9,882 nucleotides of DNA. Source: Desulfobacterales bacterium (GTDB lineage: Bacteria; Desulfobacterota; Desulfobacteria; Desulfobacterales; 4be13). The notes below the pieces were generated by a model. The model searched no databases. It was given only the letters and a program-made list of their open reading frames with translations, and was not told the DNA's origin. Position 1 is the stretch's first letter, and every line of letters begins with the position of its first letter. Below are positions 1 through 6,144 of this stretch, one piece after another. Where the stretch lies: positions 1 to 9,882 of the forward strand of contig JAOZRQ010000239.1 of assembly GCA_029940115.1 (NCBI GenBank), in the 5' to 3' direction. The position numbers and the translations under genes were made by a program.

Positions 1-55
1 CGCCTGAAGGCGGAACTACAAACTGGGCCCGGGACAATCTTTTTGTTGAACTCTA
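1..55 (+). repeat. Left arm of 55-bp inverted repeat
   Basis: This arm is the reverse complement of 417-470 apart from one extra G (gggcccggg against gggcccgg). The two arms enclose about 360 bp with no convincing gene. The outermost 27 bases are the same REP-like unit that recurs at 444-470 and 478-506. The arm may extend left beyond the window. Confidence 0.85.
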
Positions 56-57
56 GT

Positions 58-172
58 AAGGTGTTTGAAAACATCTGCCACCCGTGTGCCCTGCCCTTTG
101 CCCGTGCCCCTGCCCGAAACCAGCACAGATGGGGTACGGGCAGGAGGGGCACGGGGAGTTTTCAAACACCTT
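58..172. repeat. G/C-rich fold-back element 1
   Basis: The ends form a perfect 15-bp inverted repeat (aaggtgtttgaaaac at 58-72, its complement at 158-172). Inside, a C-rich stretch built from gccc, tgccc and gtgcccc words (about 88-116) faces a complementary G-rich stretch (about 131-156), so the whole 115 bp can fold back on itself. No protein-like reading frame is evident; the predicted peptides are low-complexity. It resembles the element at 698-853 in design and in its gtgcccctgcc words. Confidence 0.7.
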
Positions 173-198
173 CTATAGAATCCGATCATTCCCCCCAA

Positions 199-327
199 GC
201 TCGCGGAGGATTGACAAATCCCCACCTTCACTTCGATTCGAGTCTGCCAATCCGAACCGAGCGGCCTTGGAATGCTCGCGGGGATTGACAAATCCCCTGC
301 TTTCTGGTTCGGATCTGCCAATCCGAA
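199..327. repeat. Two tandem copies of a double-hairpin unit
   Basis: A unit of about 75 bp occurs twice (about 199-256 and 274-327). Each copy begins gctcgcgg followed by ggattgacaaatccc and ends with tctgccaatccgaa. In the second copy both parts are clean hairpins: ggggatt/aatcccc with a gaca loop (280-297) and ttcggat/atccgaa with a 6-base loop (308-327). The first copy keeps the loops but has weaker stems. No gene is seen here. Confidence 0.65.
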
Positions 328-416
328 AAAATCGCTTGCATTCCATTGAAAACTTGTGTAAAAATTTCATTTATTAAGGATTATGTGCTTGAGCAGGAGG
401 GGTTGAGGTCATGCTA

Positions 417-470
417 TAGAGTTCAACAAAAAGATTGTCCGGGCCCAGTTTGTAGTTCCGCCTTCAGGCG
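417..470 (-). repeat. Right arm of 55-bp inverted repeat
   Basis: Reverse complement of 1-55 with one 1-base gap. The outer 27 bases are shared with the long palindrome that follows (444-506). The enclosed 56-416 holds fold-back element 1 and the tandem hairpins. Confidence 0.85.
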
Positions 471-506
471 GTCTCACACCGCCTGAAGGAGGAACTACAA
501 ACTGGG
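444..506. repeat. REP/BIME-like long palindrome
   Basis: Arms of 29 bases (444-472 and 478-506) are complementary with one mismatch around a 5-base loop (ctcac). Each arm contains a GTAG tetranucleotide (452-455 on +, 495-498 on -) followed after two bases by a small palindrome, ccgccttcaggcgg in the intact arm. GTAG preceding a short GC-rich hairpin is the layout of REP units mobilised by RAYT (TnpA-REP) transposases, and two inverted REPs make a BIME. A third unit lies at 1-27. The layout is seen in the sequence; the link to RAYT is inferred. Confidence 0.65.
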
Positions 507-697
507 ATCATCAAGATCAAAGCACCGGTGGAAGTGTGGCAACTGATTTATGAGGAAGCAGTCTTTTCTTTGCGCCTTTGTGTGAGACAAAATTCCGGAT
601 AACTTTTGGCCGGGTACTTATTCCCCTTAAGGGGTCAGGGTGTCAGCACGATGGTCCCAAGTTTACACTAATGCTCGGGTCACTAAAACATCTGCTG
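507..697. other. Intergenic stretch, possible short coding remnant
   Basis: No complete gene. In one + frame, 507-602 reads as a protein-like tail (IKAPVEVWQLIYEEA near its start) ending in TAA, right after the palindrome. It has no start codon or recognisable family, so it may be a broken gene end or chance. A perfect 12-bp palindrome (ccccttaagggg) lies at about 623-634. No promoter could be named with confidence. Confidence 0.3.
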
Positions 698-853
698 ATT
701 ATAACGGATTTAGGGGAGCCCGTGCCCCTGCCGTGCCCCGTTGGGGCACCTCACATGCCCACATGCATGTTCACGCCCATGGCCACGGGCATGTCCGTGC
801 CCACGGCAGGGCAAGGGGGGCACGGGCACGGCCTCCCCAAAAAGCGTTATAAT
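698..853. repeat. G/C-rich fold-back element 2, in the cheA leader
   Basis: The ends carry a perfect 9-bp inverted repeat (attataacg at 698-706, cgttataat at 845-853). Inside, C-rich words (about 718-746, gcccgtgcccctgccgtgcc) pair imperfectly with G-rich words (about 804-836), and nearer the centre catgccc (754-760) pairs with gggcatg (787-793). The 156 bp could form one long imperfect hairpin in RNA or single-stranded DNA. It ends about 11 bases before the cheA Shine-Dalgarno sequence. Reading frames through it give only His/Arg/Gly/Pro-rich low-complexity peptides. Confidence 0.65.
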
Positions 854-864
854 CAAAATATCTG

Positions 865-873
865 AGGAGGAGG
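865..873 (+). promoter_or_regulatory. Ribosome binding site of cheA
   Basis: The purine run gaggaggag ends 7 bases before the ATG at 881, close to the ideal Shine-Dalgarno spacing. It supports this start over downstream alternatives. Confidence 0.85.
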
Positions 874-880
874 ATTCTTT

Positions 881-3800
881 ATGGATGGTCATCAGCCTGC
901 GGATCAGGACCTTGCCCCGGAAGAGGCGTTCATCTTTGATCAGGAGATACTCGACGCATTCGTCAATGAGGCCAAAGAGCATCTTGAGAACATTGAACAG
1001 GATTTCCTTGCGCTGGAAAGCCAGTCCCCAAACCCGGATCCGAACCTGATTGACAAGGTTTTCCGGGCCATCCATTCCATAAAGGGGAGCGCGGGATTCA
1101 TGCAGTTCAAAAAGATCGCCGAACTGAGCCATGTGATGGAGGCACTGCTTCAGAAGATGCGGTCCCGGGAGATCCGTCCTGAATCCCCATACATTGACGC
1201 ATTGCTGACAGGATGCGATCTGCTCAACCGAATGATCGGCAATGTCAGGGAGAGCGAGAATACAGATATACAGGAGGCGCACGGCCGTCTCTCCGCGTTG
1301 CTGGTGGACAAAGCCGCGGACCCGGACACGCCCAAGCTGGTCCCGGACACGCCCAAGCTGGTCCCGGACACGCCCAAGCTGGTCCCGGACACGCCAACCC
1401 CTCTCCCGGATACGCCAACCCCTCTCCCGGATACGCCAACGCCTATTCCGGACACGCCAACCCCTCTCTTAGATGCAAAGGAATCCGTGGAGCCGCCTGA
1501 GACATCGGCGGATGAATCTGATCACGAAAAAGATCGCCTTTTTGACCAAGAGATGCTCGAGATATTTGTTGCTGAATCAAAGGAGCACCTTGAACACATC
1601 GAAGAGGACTTCCTCATACTCGAAAGTCAAGCCTCGGATCCGGATCCGAACCTGATTGACAAGCTTTTCCGAGCCGTCCACTCCATAAAGGGGAGCGCGG
1701 GGATGCTGGAACTGGGAAAGATATCCAAACTTTCCCATGCCATGGAGACGTTGCTCCAGAAGATACGCTCACGGGAGATTCAGCCTGAATCCGAGTATAT
1801 CGAGGCACTCCTCGAAGGGTGTGACCTTCTCAACCGGATGGTCGCCAACGTCGGGGAGAGTGAGGAGACGGACATCGACGCGGTCCATGGCCGCGTCTCG
1901 GCCCTGCTCGACCATTCCGCTCCTCGGATCGAACCGGAACCCGCGCCAACAAACCCCGTTCCCCAAGCGCATGGAGACCATTCAGAAACCGTCCGCATCA
2001 AGGTGGATCTGCTGAACCTGCTGATGACCCTTGCGGGAGAGCTGGTATTGGTCCGCAACCAGCATCTCCTGACGGTGAACGAGCTCGACCCGGAACTCCG
2101 GGGCATTTCCCAGCGCATGGACATGGTCACGACCCAGCTTCAGGAGACGATCATGCGGACCCGCATGCAGCCCGTGGGCAACCTTTTCAGCAAGTTGCCC
2201 CGGATCGTGCGTGACATATCGAGAAAAATGGGCAAACAGATCCTGCTCCACACCATCGGAGATGAGGTGGAACTCGACAAGACCATCCTTGAATCCCTCT
2301 CGGACCCCCTGACCCACATCATCCGGAACGCATGCGACCATGGGATTGAAATTCCAGAGGAGCGGCATGAGCAGGGAAAGCCGGAGAGCGGTACCATCAC
2401 CGTCCGTGCGTTTCACGAAGCCGGTCAGATCCACATCGTGATCCAGGATGACGGAAGCGGGATCGACTCCGAGGTGATCAAGGAGGAGGCCCTGAAAAGG
2501 GGCCTGAAGACCAGACAGGAGCTGAATCGCATGGGAGAGCGGGACATTCTCTCCCTCATCATGATGCCCGGCTTCTCCACCTCGGAGAGGACCACCGAAA
2601 TATCGGGCCGCGGGGTCGGAATGGATGTGGTGAAATCCTCGGTGGAGCAACAGGGCGGCTCCGTCGAGATGAACTCGGAGAAAGGGGAGGGGACCACCAT
2701 CCATCTGAGGCTTCCCCTCACCCTCGCGATCATCCCCTGCCTGATCGTGGAGGTGGGAAAGGAGCGATATGCGATCCCGAAGGTCAGTGTGGATGAACTG
2801 GTGTGTCTCTATGACGAGGAGGTCTTTGCCGGCATCGAGTATGCGGGCGGACAAGAGATCTATCGGTTGCGGGACACCTTGTTGCCCATCGTCCGGATGG
2901 CGGAGACATTGAGCCGACCCGGGAAGTTCACAGAGGAGACCCGCTCGAAAATCACCGAGACACACAGCCGGATCGCGAAGGCGGCCATGGAAGGAGGGGA
3001 GCGGATCCGGCAGGCGCTTCTCTTCGCTGTGGTGAAGATTGGGACCCAGCGCTTTGGATTGGTGGTGGATCGGGTGATGGGGTCCGAGGAGATCGTGGTG
3101 AATCCGATCCATCCGAGACTCAAGTCCCTGAGCATCTATTCCGGGACAACAATCATGGGAGACGGCGCGGTGGCGCTGATTCTCGACATTCATGGGATTG
3201 CCGGACACACCGGCGTGGAGTTCATCTCCGAGCCTGAGAAGGCCGTGAAAAAGGGCGTCTCCTCGGAGAATGCCGATGTCCAGCGGGTGCTGATCTTCAA
3301 AAACGGGGTGCATGAGCGTTTCGCGGTTCCACTGGCGATGATTCGGCGGGTGCAGGATTTTTCGGCCAGCCGGATCGAGTCGGTGGGGAGCAGGGAATAC
3401 ATCACCATTGACGGCATCTCCACCCTGATTCTCCGTCTGGACCGGCTGTTGAATGTCTCTCCGTGCGTTGAGGCGGCGGAGGAGATGTACCTCCTTATGC
3501 CGAGGCACACCTCCCGGCCCTTCGGCATCCTCATATCCCGTGTGAAGGATGTCGTGACCGTGCCCCTGACCCTGAACGAGGAGAGCCATGTTGAGGATGG
3601 CATCCTCGGCACCGCCATCGTTTCTGATCGGATGACATTGTTTCCGGATATCTATCGTCTGCTGGAGAAGGCGGATTCGGGCCGGCGGGAGGATGTCTCC
3701 GATGTCTCCACAACGTCTGATGTCGGACGTCGCAGGATTCTGCTGGTGGAGGACGCGGCCTTCTTTCGTCGGTTGGTCAAAGGCTATCTCACGTCACAGT

Positions 3801-4111
3801 TCACGGTGGAGGCCGCGGTGAACGGGCTGGAGGCATTGGAACTGATGGAGACCGGAGACTTTGACCTGATCGTGTCGGATATCGAGATGCCGGAAATGGA
3901 CGGGTGGGCCTTTCTCAAGCAGGTGAGAAGCAGCGAGAGGTACAGAGATGTTCCGGCTGTGGCCCTGACCACCCTCGACTCGCCCGAAGACCGCGTCCGG
4001 ATGATGCGCGTCGGCTTCAACGCGTATGAGAAGAAGATCGACCGGGAGCGACTGCTCAATACCGTGAACCGGCTGTTGCAGGGTGACGCGACAGTGCGTC
4101 GGAAACTTTGA
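881..4111 (+). CDS. cheA: Hybrid chemotaxis histidine kinase CheA with tandem Hpt and receiver domain
   Basis: Intact 1076-residue cytoplasmic kinase that takes signals from chemoreceptor arrays via CheW and phosphorylates receivers. Domain order: Hpt1 (about 17-145, HSIKGSAG with His65); a seven-unit heptapeptide linker (148-196); Hpt2 (about 218-345, His267); P3 dimerisation (about 368-440); HATPase with N box HIIRNACDHGIE (479-490), G1 DDGSGID (523-529) and G2 GRGVGMDVV (576-584); a CheW-like P5 region (about 613-785) with an insertion of about 30 residues at 678-712; a second CheW-like region (about 800-940); and a receiver domain (about 950-1070) with acidic pair E957/D958 and phospho-acceptor D1000. 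No P2 domain fits between Hpt2 and P3, as in FrzE- or ChpA-type hybrids. The two Hpts are nearly identical in places, so one arose by internal duplication. No cheW, cheR, cheB or receptor gene follows within the window. The Shine-Dalgarno at 865-873 supports the start. Confidence 0.95.
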   Translation: MDGHQPADQDLAPEEAFIFDQEILDAFVNEAKEHLENIEQDFLALESQSPNPDPNLIDKVFRAIHSIKGSAGFMQFKKIAELSHVMEALLQKMRSREIRPESPYIDALLTGCDLLNRMIGNVRESENTDIQEAHGRLSALLVDKAADPDTPKLVPDTPKLVPDTPKLVPDTPTPLPDTPTPLPDTPTPIPDTPTPLLDAKESVEPPETSADESDHEKDRLFDQEMLEIFVAESKEHLEHIEEDFLILESQASDPDPNLIDKLFRAVHSIKGSAGMLELGKISKLSHAMETLLQKIRSREIQPESEYIEALLEGCDLLNRMVANVGESEETDIDAVHGRVSALLDHSAPRIEPEPAPTNPVPQAHGDHSETVRIKVDLLNLLMTLAGELVLVRNQHLLTVNELDPELRGISQRMDMVTTQLQETIMRTRMQPVGNLFSKLPRIVRDISRKMGKQILLHTIGDEVELDKTILESLSDPLTHIIRNACDHGIEIPEERHEQGKPESGTITVRAFHEAGQIHIVIQDDGSGIDSEVIKEEALKRGLKTRQELNRMGERDILSLIMMPGFSTSERTTEISGRGVGMDVVKSSVEQQGGSVEMNSEKGEGTTIHLRLPLTLAIIPCLIVEVGKERYAIPKVSVDELVCLYDEEVFAGIEYAGGQEIYRLRDTLLPIVRMAETLSRPGKFTEETRSKITETHSRIAKAAMEGGERIRQALLFAVVKIGTQRFGLVVDRVMGSEEIVVNPIHPRLKSLSIYSGTTIMGDGAVALILDIHGIAGHTGVEFISEPEKAVKKGVSSENADVQRVLIFKNGVHERFAVPLAMIRRVQDFSASRIESVGSREYITIDGISTLILRLDRLLNVSPCVEAAEEMYLLMPRHTSRPFGILISRVKDVVTVPLTLNEESHVEDGILGTAIVSDRMTLFPDIYRLLEKADSGRREDVSDVSTTSDVGRRRILLVEDAAFFRRLVKGYLTSQFTVEAAVNGLEALELMETGDFDLIVSDIEMPEMDGWAFLKQVRSSERYRDVPAVALTTLDSPEDRVRMMRVGFNAYEKKIDRERLLNTVNRLLQGDATVRRKL
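1322..1468 (+). repeat. 21-bp tandem repeat coding the CheA inter-Hpt linker
   Basis: Seven in-frame 21-bp units encode three PDTPKLV and then four PDTPTPL/I heptapeptides. The first three DNA units are identical; the last four differ by a few bases. The product is a Pro/Asp/Thr-rich flexible linker between Hpt1 and Hpt2. Array length could change by replication slippage without breaking the frame. Confidence 0.95.
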
Positions 4112-4151
4112 AATTTCCGGGGAAGATCTTGGTATGTCCTATTCTCGAATT

Positions 4152-4169
4152 CAGTCATATATCTGACTG
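4152..4169. other. Small hairpin downstream of cheA
   Basis: cagtca and tgactg form a perfect 6-bp stem around a 6-base loop, 40 bases after the cheA stop. It has no T-run, so it is not a convincing intrinsic terminator. Its second half (atctgactg) is also the start of the dispersed repeat shared with 7902. Confidence 0.4.
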
Positions 4170-4455
4170 CCCGGCATTTGATCGCGATGATTTGAGCCTA
4201 TTATAATATTAAAGATATGACTTGGGGGCGTCTTGTTGAGGATGCAGCTCGCCTTGGTTCAGGATCAAGAGCCGTTGAGGCCATCTTCCTCATGGGTCAA
4301 ACTGGTTCCAGACTCACAAACTGGTTGACAAAATGAGATGCTGGAAGACAGTCTTTGGGACACAGGCGCGGTTGATCATCCAGAAAAAACTGGTTGACAA
4401 GAGTTCCGGAAAATGGGAGGCTGAGAAATGGCCTCTGGGACACAGGCGCGGGCAG
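4161..4455 (+). repeat. Dispersed repeat, copy A
   Basis: From about 4161 to 4360 this matches copy D (7902-8094) at many words in the same order: atctgactg, cgcgatg, ttgaggatgcag, ccatctt, catgggtca, ctggttccaga, tcacaaactg, gacaaaatgagatgctgga. It then continues with a roughly 70-bp sub-unit present twice (4320-4389 and 4390-4455). Each sub-unit runs from ctggttgacaa to gggacacaggcgcgg. No conserved reading frame survives across copies, so it is treated as non-coding. Confidence 0.8.
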
Positions 4456-4474
4456 TTTAAAAAATAAAAAAACT

Positions 4475-4479
4475 GAGGA
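4475..4479 (+). promoter_or_regulatory. Possible ribosome binding site for the ORF at 4488
   Basis: gagga lies 8 bases before the ATG at 4488, immediately after repeat copy A ends. It suggests this ATG was a real start, although the gene behind it is broken. Confidence 0.4.
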
Positions 4480-4487
4480 ATTTCAAA

Positions 4488-4622
4488 ATGACAGATCTGT
4501 CGACAATCCAAGCCATTTTGCCCAGTCAATTACTAGGTTCTCAATCCTTTGGAACCAGATCCCGAAACCCTGAACCGAGAACCTTTAACTTTACACCTAT
4601 GAATATCATTTTGACTCCATAG
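4488..4622 (+). pseudogene. Short 44-codon ORF, possible 5' piece of the damaged ATPase-like gene
   Basis: Begins MTDLSTIQAILPSQ with a plausible Shine-Dalgarno sequence and ends at TAG (4620-4622). The adjacent frame is open from 4589 and reads YEYHFDSIVDLALKRAYDW, which runs directly into the longer ORF from 4622. A one-base loss near 4596-4604 would explain the change of frame and would join both into one protein. Without database comparison this is a hypothesis; the short ORF could also be independent or spurious. Confidence 0.3.
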
Positions 4623-4927
4623 TGGATTTGGCCTTGAAACGAGCATATGATTGGAGCCGCAAGCAGGCTCTGAGCGCCAGCAGCCAAGGCGAGACCGATA
4701 CAAGCAAAATCTATGCGGACATTGTAAAGAGAATTGCTTCTCCTGAGAAAAATGTTGACAGACTCACTTTTTCCGAATTGGCGAAAAAAGTTGATTCCTT
4801 AAAGGAGAGGAGTGAAAAATTTGCCAAATTTGGATTGACAACGCCTCTTGACATCTCTGAAATGTTGCCTTCGCTGACAAAAGCCAGCTCACAGAAAAAA
4901 GGGGTCATCAATCAAGACGCTCGCTGA
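4589..4927 (+). pseudogene. Fragment resembling part of an ABC/AAA-type ATPase
   Basis: The frame is open from 4589; the nominal start is GTG 4622, giving 101 residues. The protein is charged and helical, with SASSQGETDTSKIYADIVKR near its N-terminus and SLKERSEKFAKFGLTTPLD further on. This style is typical of the helical insertion in SMC/ABC-like ATPases that are paired with DUF4435 proteins, but there is no Walker A, signature or Walker B motif in or upstream of it, because repeat copy A occupies that space. It ends at TGA 4925-4927, overlapping the start of the DUF4435-like reading frame. It is probably an internal piece left by deletions. Family assignment rests on recall of sequence style and is uncertain; the broken state is clearer. 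Confidence 0.45.
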
Positions 4928-5356
4928 GATGTTGTTTCATGAATTATCAGATGACAATGCTGTTTTTTGCCTTATTGACAGTGATTTTGACTGGTTGGCC
5001 GAAGTCAGGGAGATTAACCCGAAATTGTTGGCGACTGATTACGCCAACATGGAGATGTATTTTTTCACCGATTCAACAATCAAAAACATAAACAGGCATT
5101 GTCTGAAAAAATATAAGATCACAAAGCCCATCAAAGATGATTTTATTGTTCCCATGCTGACAGATTTATTTTTGGTCAGACATGTCAATTCAAAGGAAAA
5201 ATGGCGTTTGACTTATCTCAACTTTGAGAAAATAATCAAATATGACAAAGGCAAATTTTCCTTTGACACGGATATCTATGTCAAAAGATATTTGAACAAA
5301 AACGGGCGATTGGCAGAATTGAATGATTTTAAAGGAGAACTTGCTTCGGTGAGATT

Positions 5357-5361
5357 AAATA
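5357..5361. repeat. Target-site duplication, left copy
   Basis: aaata directly abuts the left terminal inverted repeat and is repeated at 5554-5558. Confidence 0.8.
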
Positions 5362-5553
5362 ACTCAAGTTTCGCACCCAAATTTTTGAGTAAATACAGAT
5401 GGTCAAATCAATTTTGGGTCCCTCTGATTCAATTTTTGGTCATAATGGGGTGCAAGTGCCTGATCTCACATTGCCCAAAAAGTGGGTTTTCGAGGTCGAC
5501 CATCTCCTGAAACCCTTGAAAAATGGGCTCACATAGGGGTGCGAAACTTGAGT
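5362..5553. mobile_element. 192-bp MITE-like element
   Basis: Perfect 17-bp terminal inverted repeats (actcaagtttcgcaccc at 5362-5378, complement at 5537-5553) bound 192 bp and are flanked by a 5-bp duplication, aaata. No transposase can be encoded in this length, so it would need a full-length relative elsewhere. A further 11-bp repeat of the right end and flank (ttgagtaaata) lies internally at 5385-5395. It sits inside the DUF4435-like frame; removing it with one aaata restores codons tta aat aaa aag ttg without any stop. The parent IS family cannot be named from sight. Confidence 0.85.
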
Positions 5554-5558
5554 AAATA
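5554..5558. repeat. Target-site duplication, right copy
   Basis: aaata directly follows the right terminal inverted repeat and matches 5357-5361. Confidence 0.8.
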
Positions 5559-5874
5559 AAAAGTTGGATGTCAGATGTTATATTCATGGTCATGATTTTC
5601 TTGAGTTGATCTGTATAATCATCAACAAATTTTTGAGGAAGAAAACCATATATACACCTGAAATAATATATAATCTTTTCAAGGTATCCGCAGACCATGA
5701 TGATCTTGCAAAAGAACCATTGTTTTCCTTTTTGTTGAGACTTATGGGATCATCAGGGGCATCAACTTGAAGTCCACAAAACTCCGCAAATGCCCCTCCG
5801 AGCCGGTACAATGGCCATCAGTCTCCTGAAGGATTTGACCAGGCAGTTTTATGATGGTGAAGAGAAAATTTCGC

Positions 5875-5881
5875 AAAGGAG
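5875..5881 (+). promoter_or_regulatory. Ribosome binding site deciding the start at 5890
   Basis: aaaggag lies 8 bases before ATG 5890. The in-frame upstream ATG at 5851 has no comparable signal, so the shorter protein is preferred. Confidence 0.7.
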
Positions 5882-5889
5882 CTTCAGGC

Positions 5890-6144
5890 ATGAAATGGAC
5901 AGAAATAAAAAGAGAGCATCCGGACAAATTCATTCTGATTGGTGACATTGTTGAGGAGAGGATTTCCGAAGGCCAATCTGAGATCATCGAAGCCAAAGTG
6001 TTGGAAATCAGTGACAACGGAAAGGAGATCATGCGGGCTTACAGACAATATAAGCGGAAGGGATTGGACGTGCTCTTCTCCCTGCCCGCCACCTCTGAAA
6101 GATTCATCGTCAGAAATGTGCCTTTCAAGGGAGTGCTGACATGA
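5890..6144 (+). CDS. Small conserved-type protein upstream of aspartyl protease
   Basis: 84 residues from ATG 5890, beginning MKWTEIKREHPDKFILIGDI and continuing with VEERISEGQSEIIEAKVLEI, then an RQYKRKGLDVLFSLPAT segment. It has no signal peptide or membrane segment and is predicted to be a compact mixed alpha/beta cytoplasmic protein. The ATG 5851 alternative would add 13 basic residues but lacks a Shine-Dalgarno sequence. Its stop overlaps the start of the protease gene (ATGA), so the two are translationally coupled and probably work together, for example as substrate, inhibitor or partner. I recall similar two-gene pairs in other bacteria but can name no function for this one. Confidence 0.8.
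   Translation: MKWTEIKREHPDKFILIGDIVEERISEGQSEIIEAKVLEISDNGKEIMRAYRQYKRKGLDVLFSLPATSERFIVRNVPFKGVLT

Larger units (their letters stand above)
4905..5770 (+). pseudogene. DUF4435-like protein remnant, disrupted by a mobile element
   Basis: Reading frame from about 4905 to 5361 (first ATG 4929), continued after the inserted element at 5559-5770. Hallmarks seen in order: CLIDSDFDWL (acidic strand, 4968-4997), LLATDYANMEMYFF, FLVRHVN, VKRYLNKNGR and, after the insertion, CYIHGHDFLEL. This order matches the DUF4435 family, often considered TOPRIM/OLD-like and commonly encoded beside an SMC/ABC-like ATPase in putative defence loci. The N-terminal part with the usual VEGxxD motif is missing; the upstream frame belongs to the ATPase-like fragment. 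Joining 5361 to 5559 gives an uninterrupted frame to TGA 5768-5770, about 222 codons. As it stands the frame from 4929 reads into the element and stops at 5510. It is AT-rich compared with cheA, suggesting transfer. Confidence 0.65.

Noticed and set aside
16..321. 101-codon minus-strand ORF and overlapping plus-strand ORFs in 43-377
   Set aside because: They run through inverted repeats and tandem hairpins, have no ribosome binding site and give low-complexity peptides.
578..1282. ORFs across the fold-back element and the cheA start, including a 190-codon minus-strand ORF
   Set aside because: His/Arg/Gly/Pro-rich translations come from the GC-rich repeat, and the rest is antisense to the well-supported cheA.
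1322..1468. CRISPR-like array
   Set aside because: The 21-bp units are directly adjacent without spacers and encode an in-frame heptapeptide.
1982..3589. 535-codon minus-strand ORF inside cheA
   Set aside because: Shadow of the biased codon use of cheA; no start signal and no recognisable domain, while the plus strand encodes an intact kinase core.
4152..4169. Intrinsic terminator for cheA
   Set aside because: Only a 6-bp stem with modest GC and no following T-run.
4314..4529. Minus-strand ORF containing CPRGHFSASHFPELLSTSFF, with similar peptides at 6791-7165
   Set aside because: The shared peptides are translations of the dispersed repeat in different frames; no start signals and no consistent protein.
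5429..5698. 89-codon minus-strand ORF across the right half of the mobile element
   Set aside because: It crosses the element boundary into antisense of the DUF4435-like gene, so it cannot be an element gene.
5851..5889. Upstream ATG extending the 84-residue gene by 13 codons
   Set aside because: No Shine-Dalgarno sequence precedes it, whereas aaaggag is correctly placed for ATG 5890.
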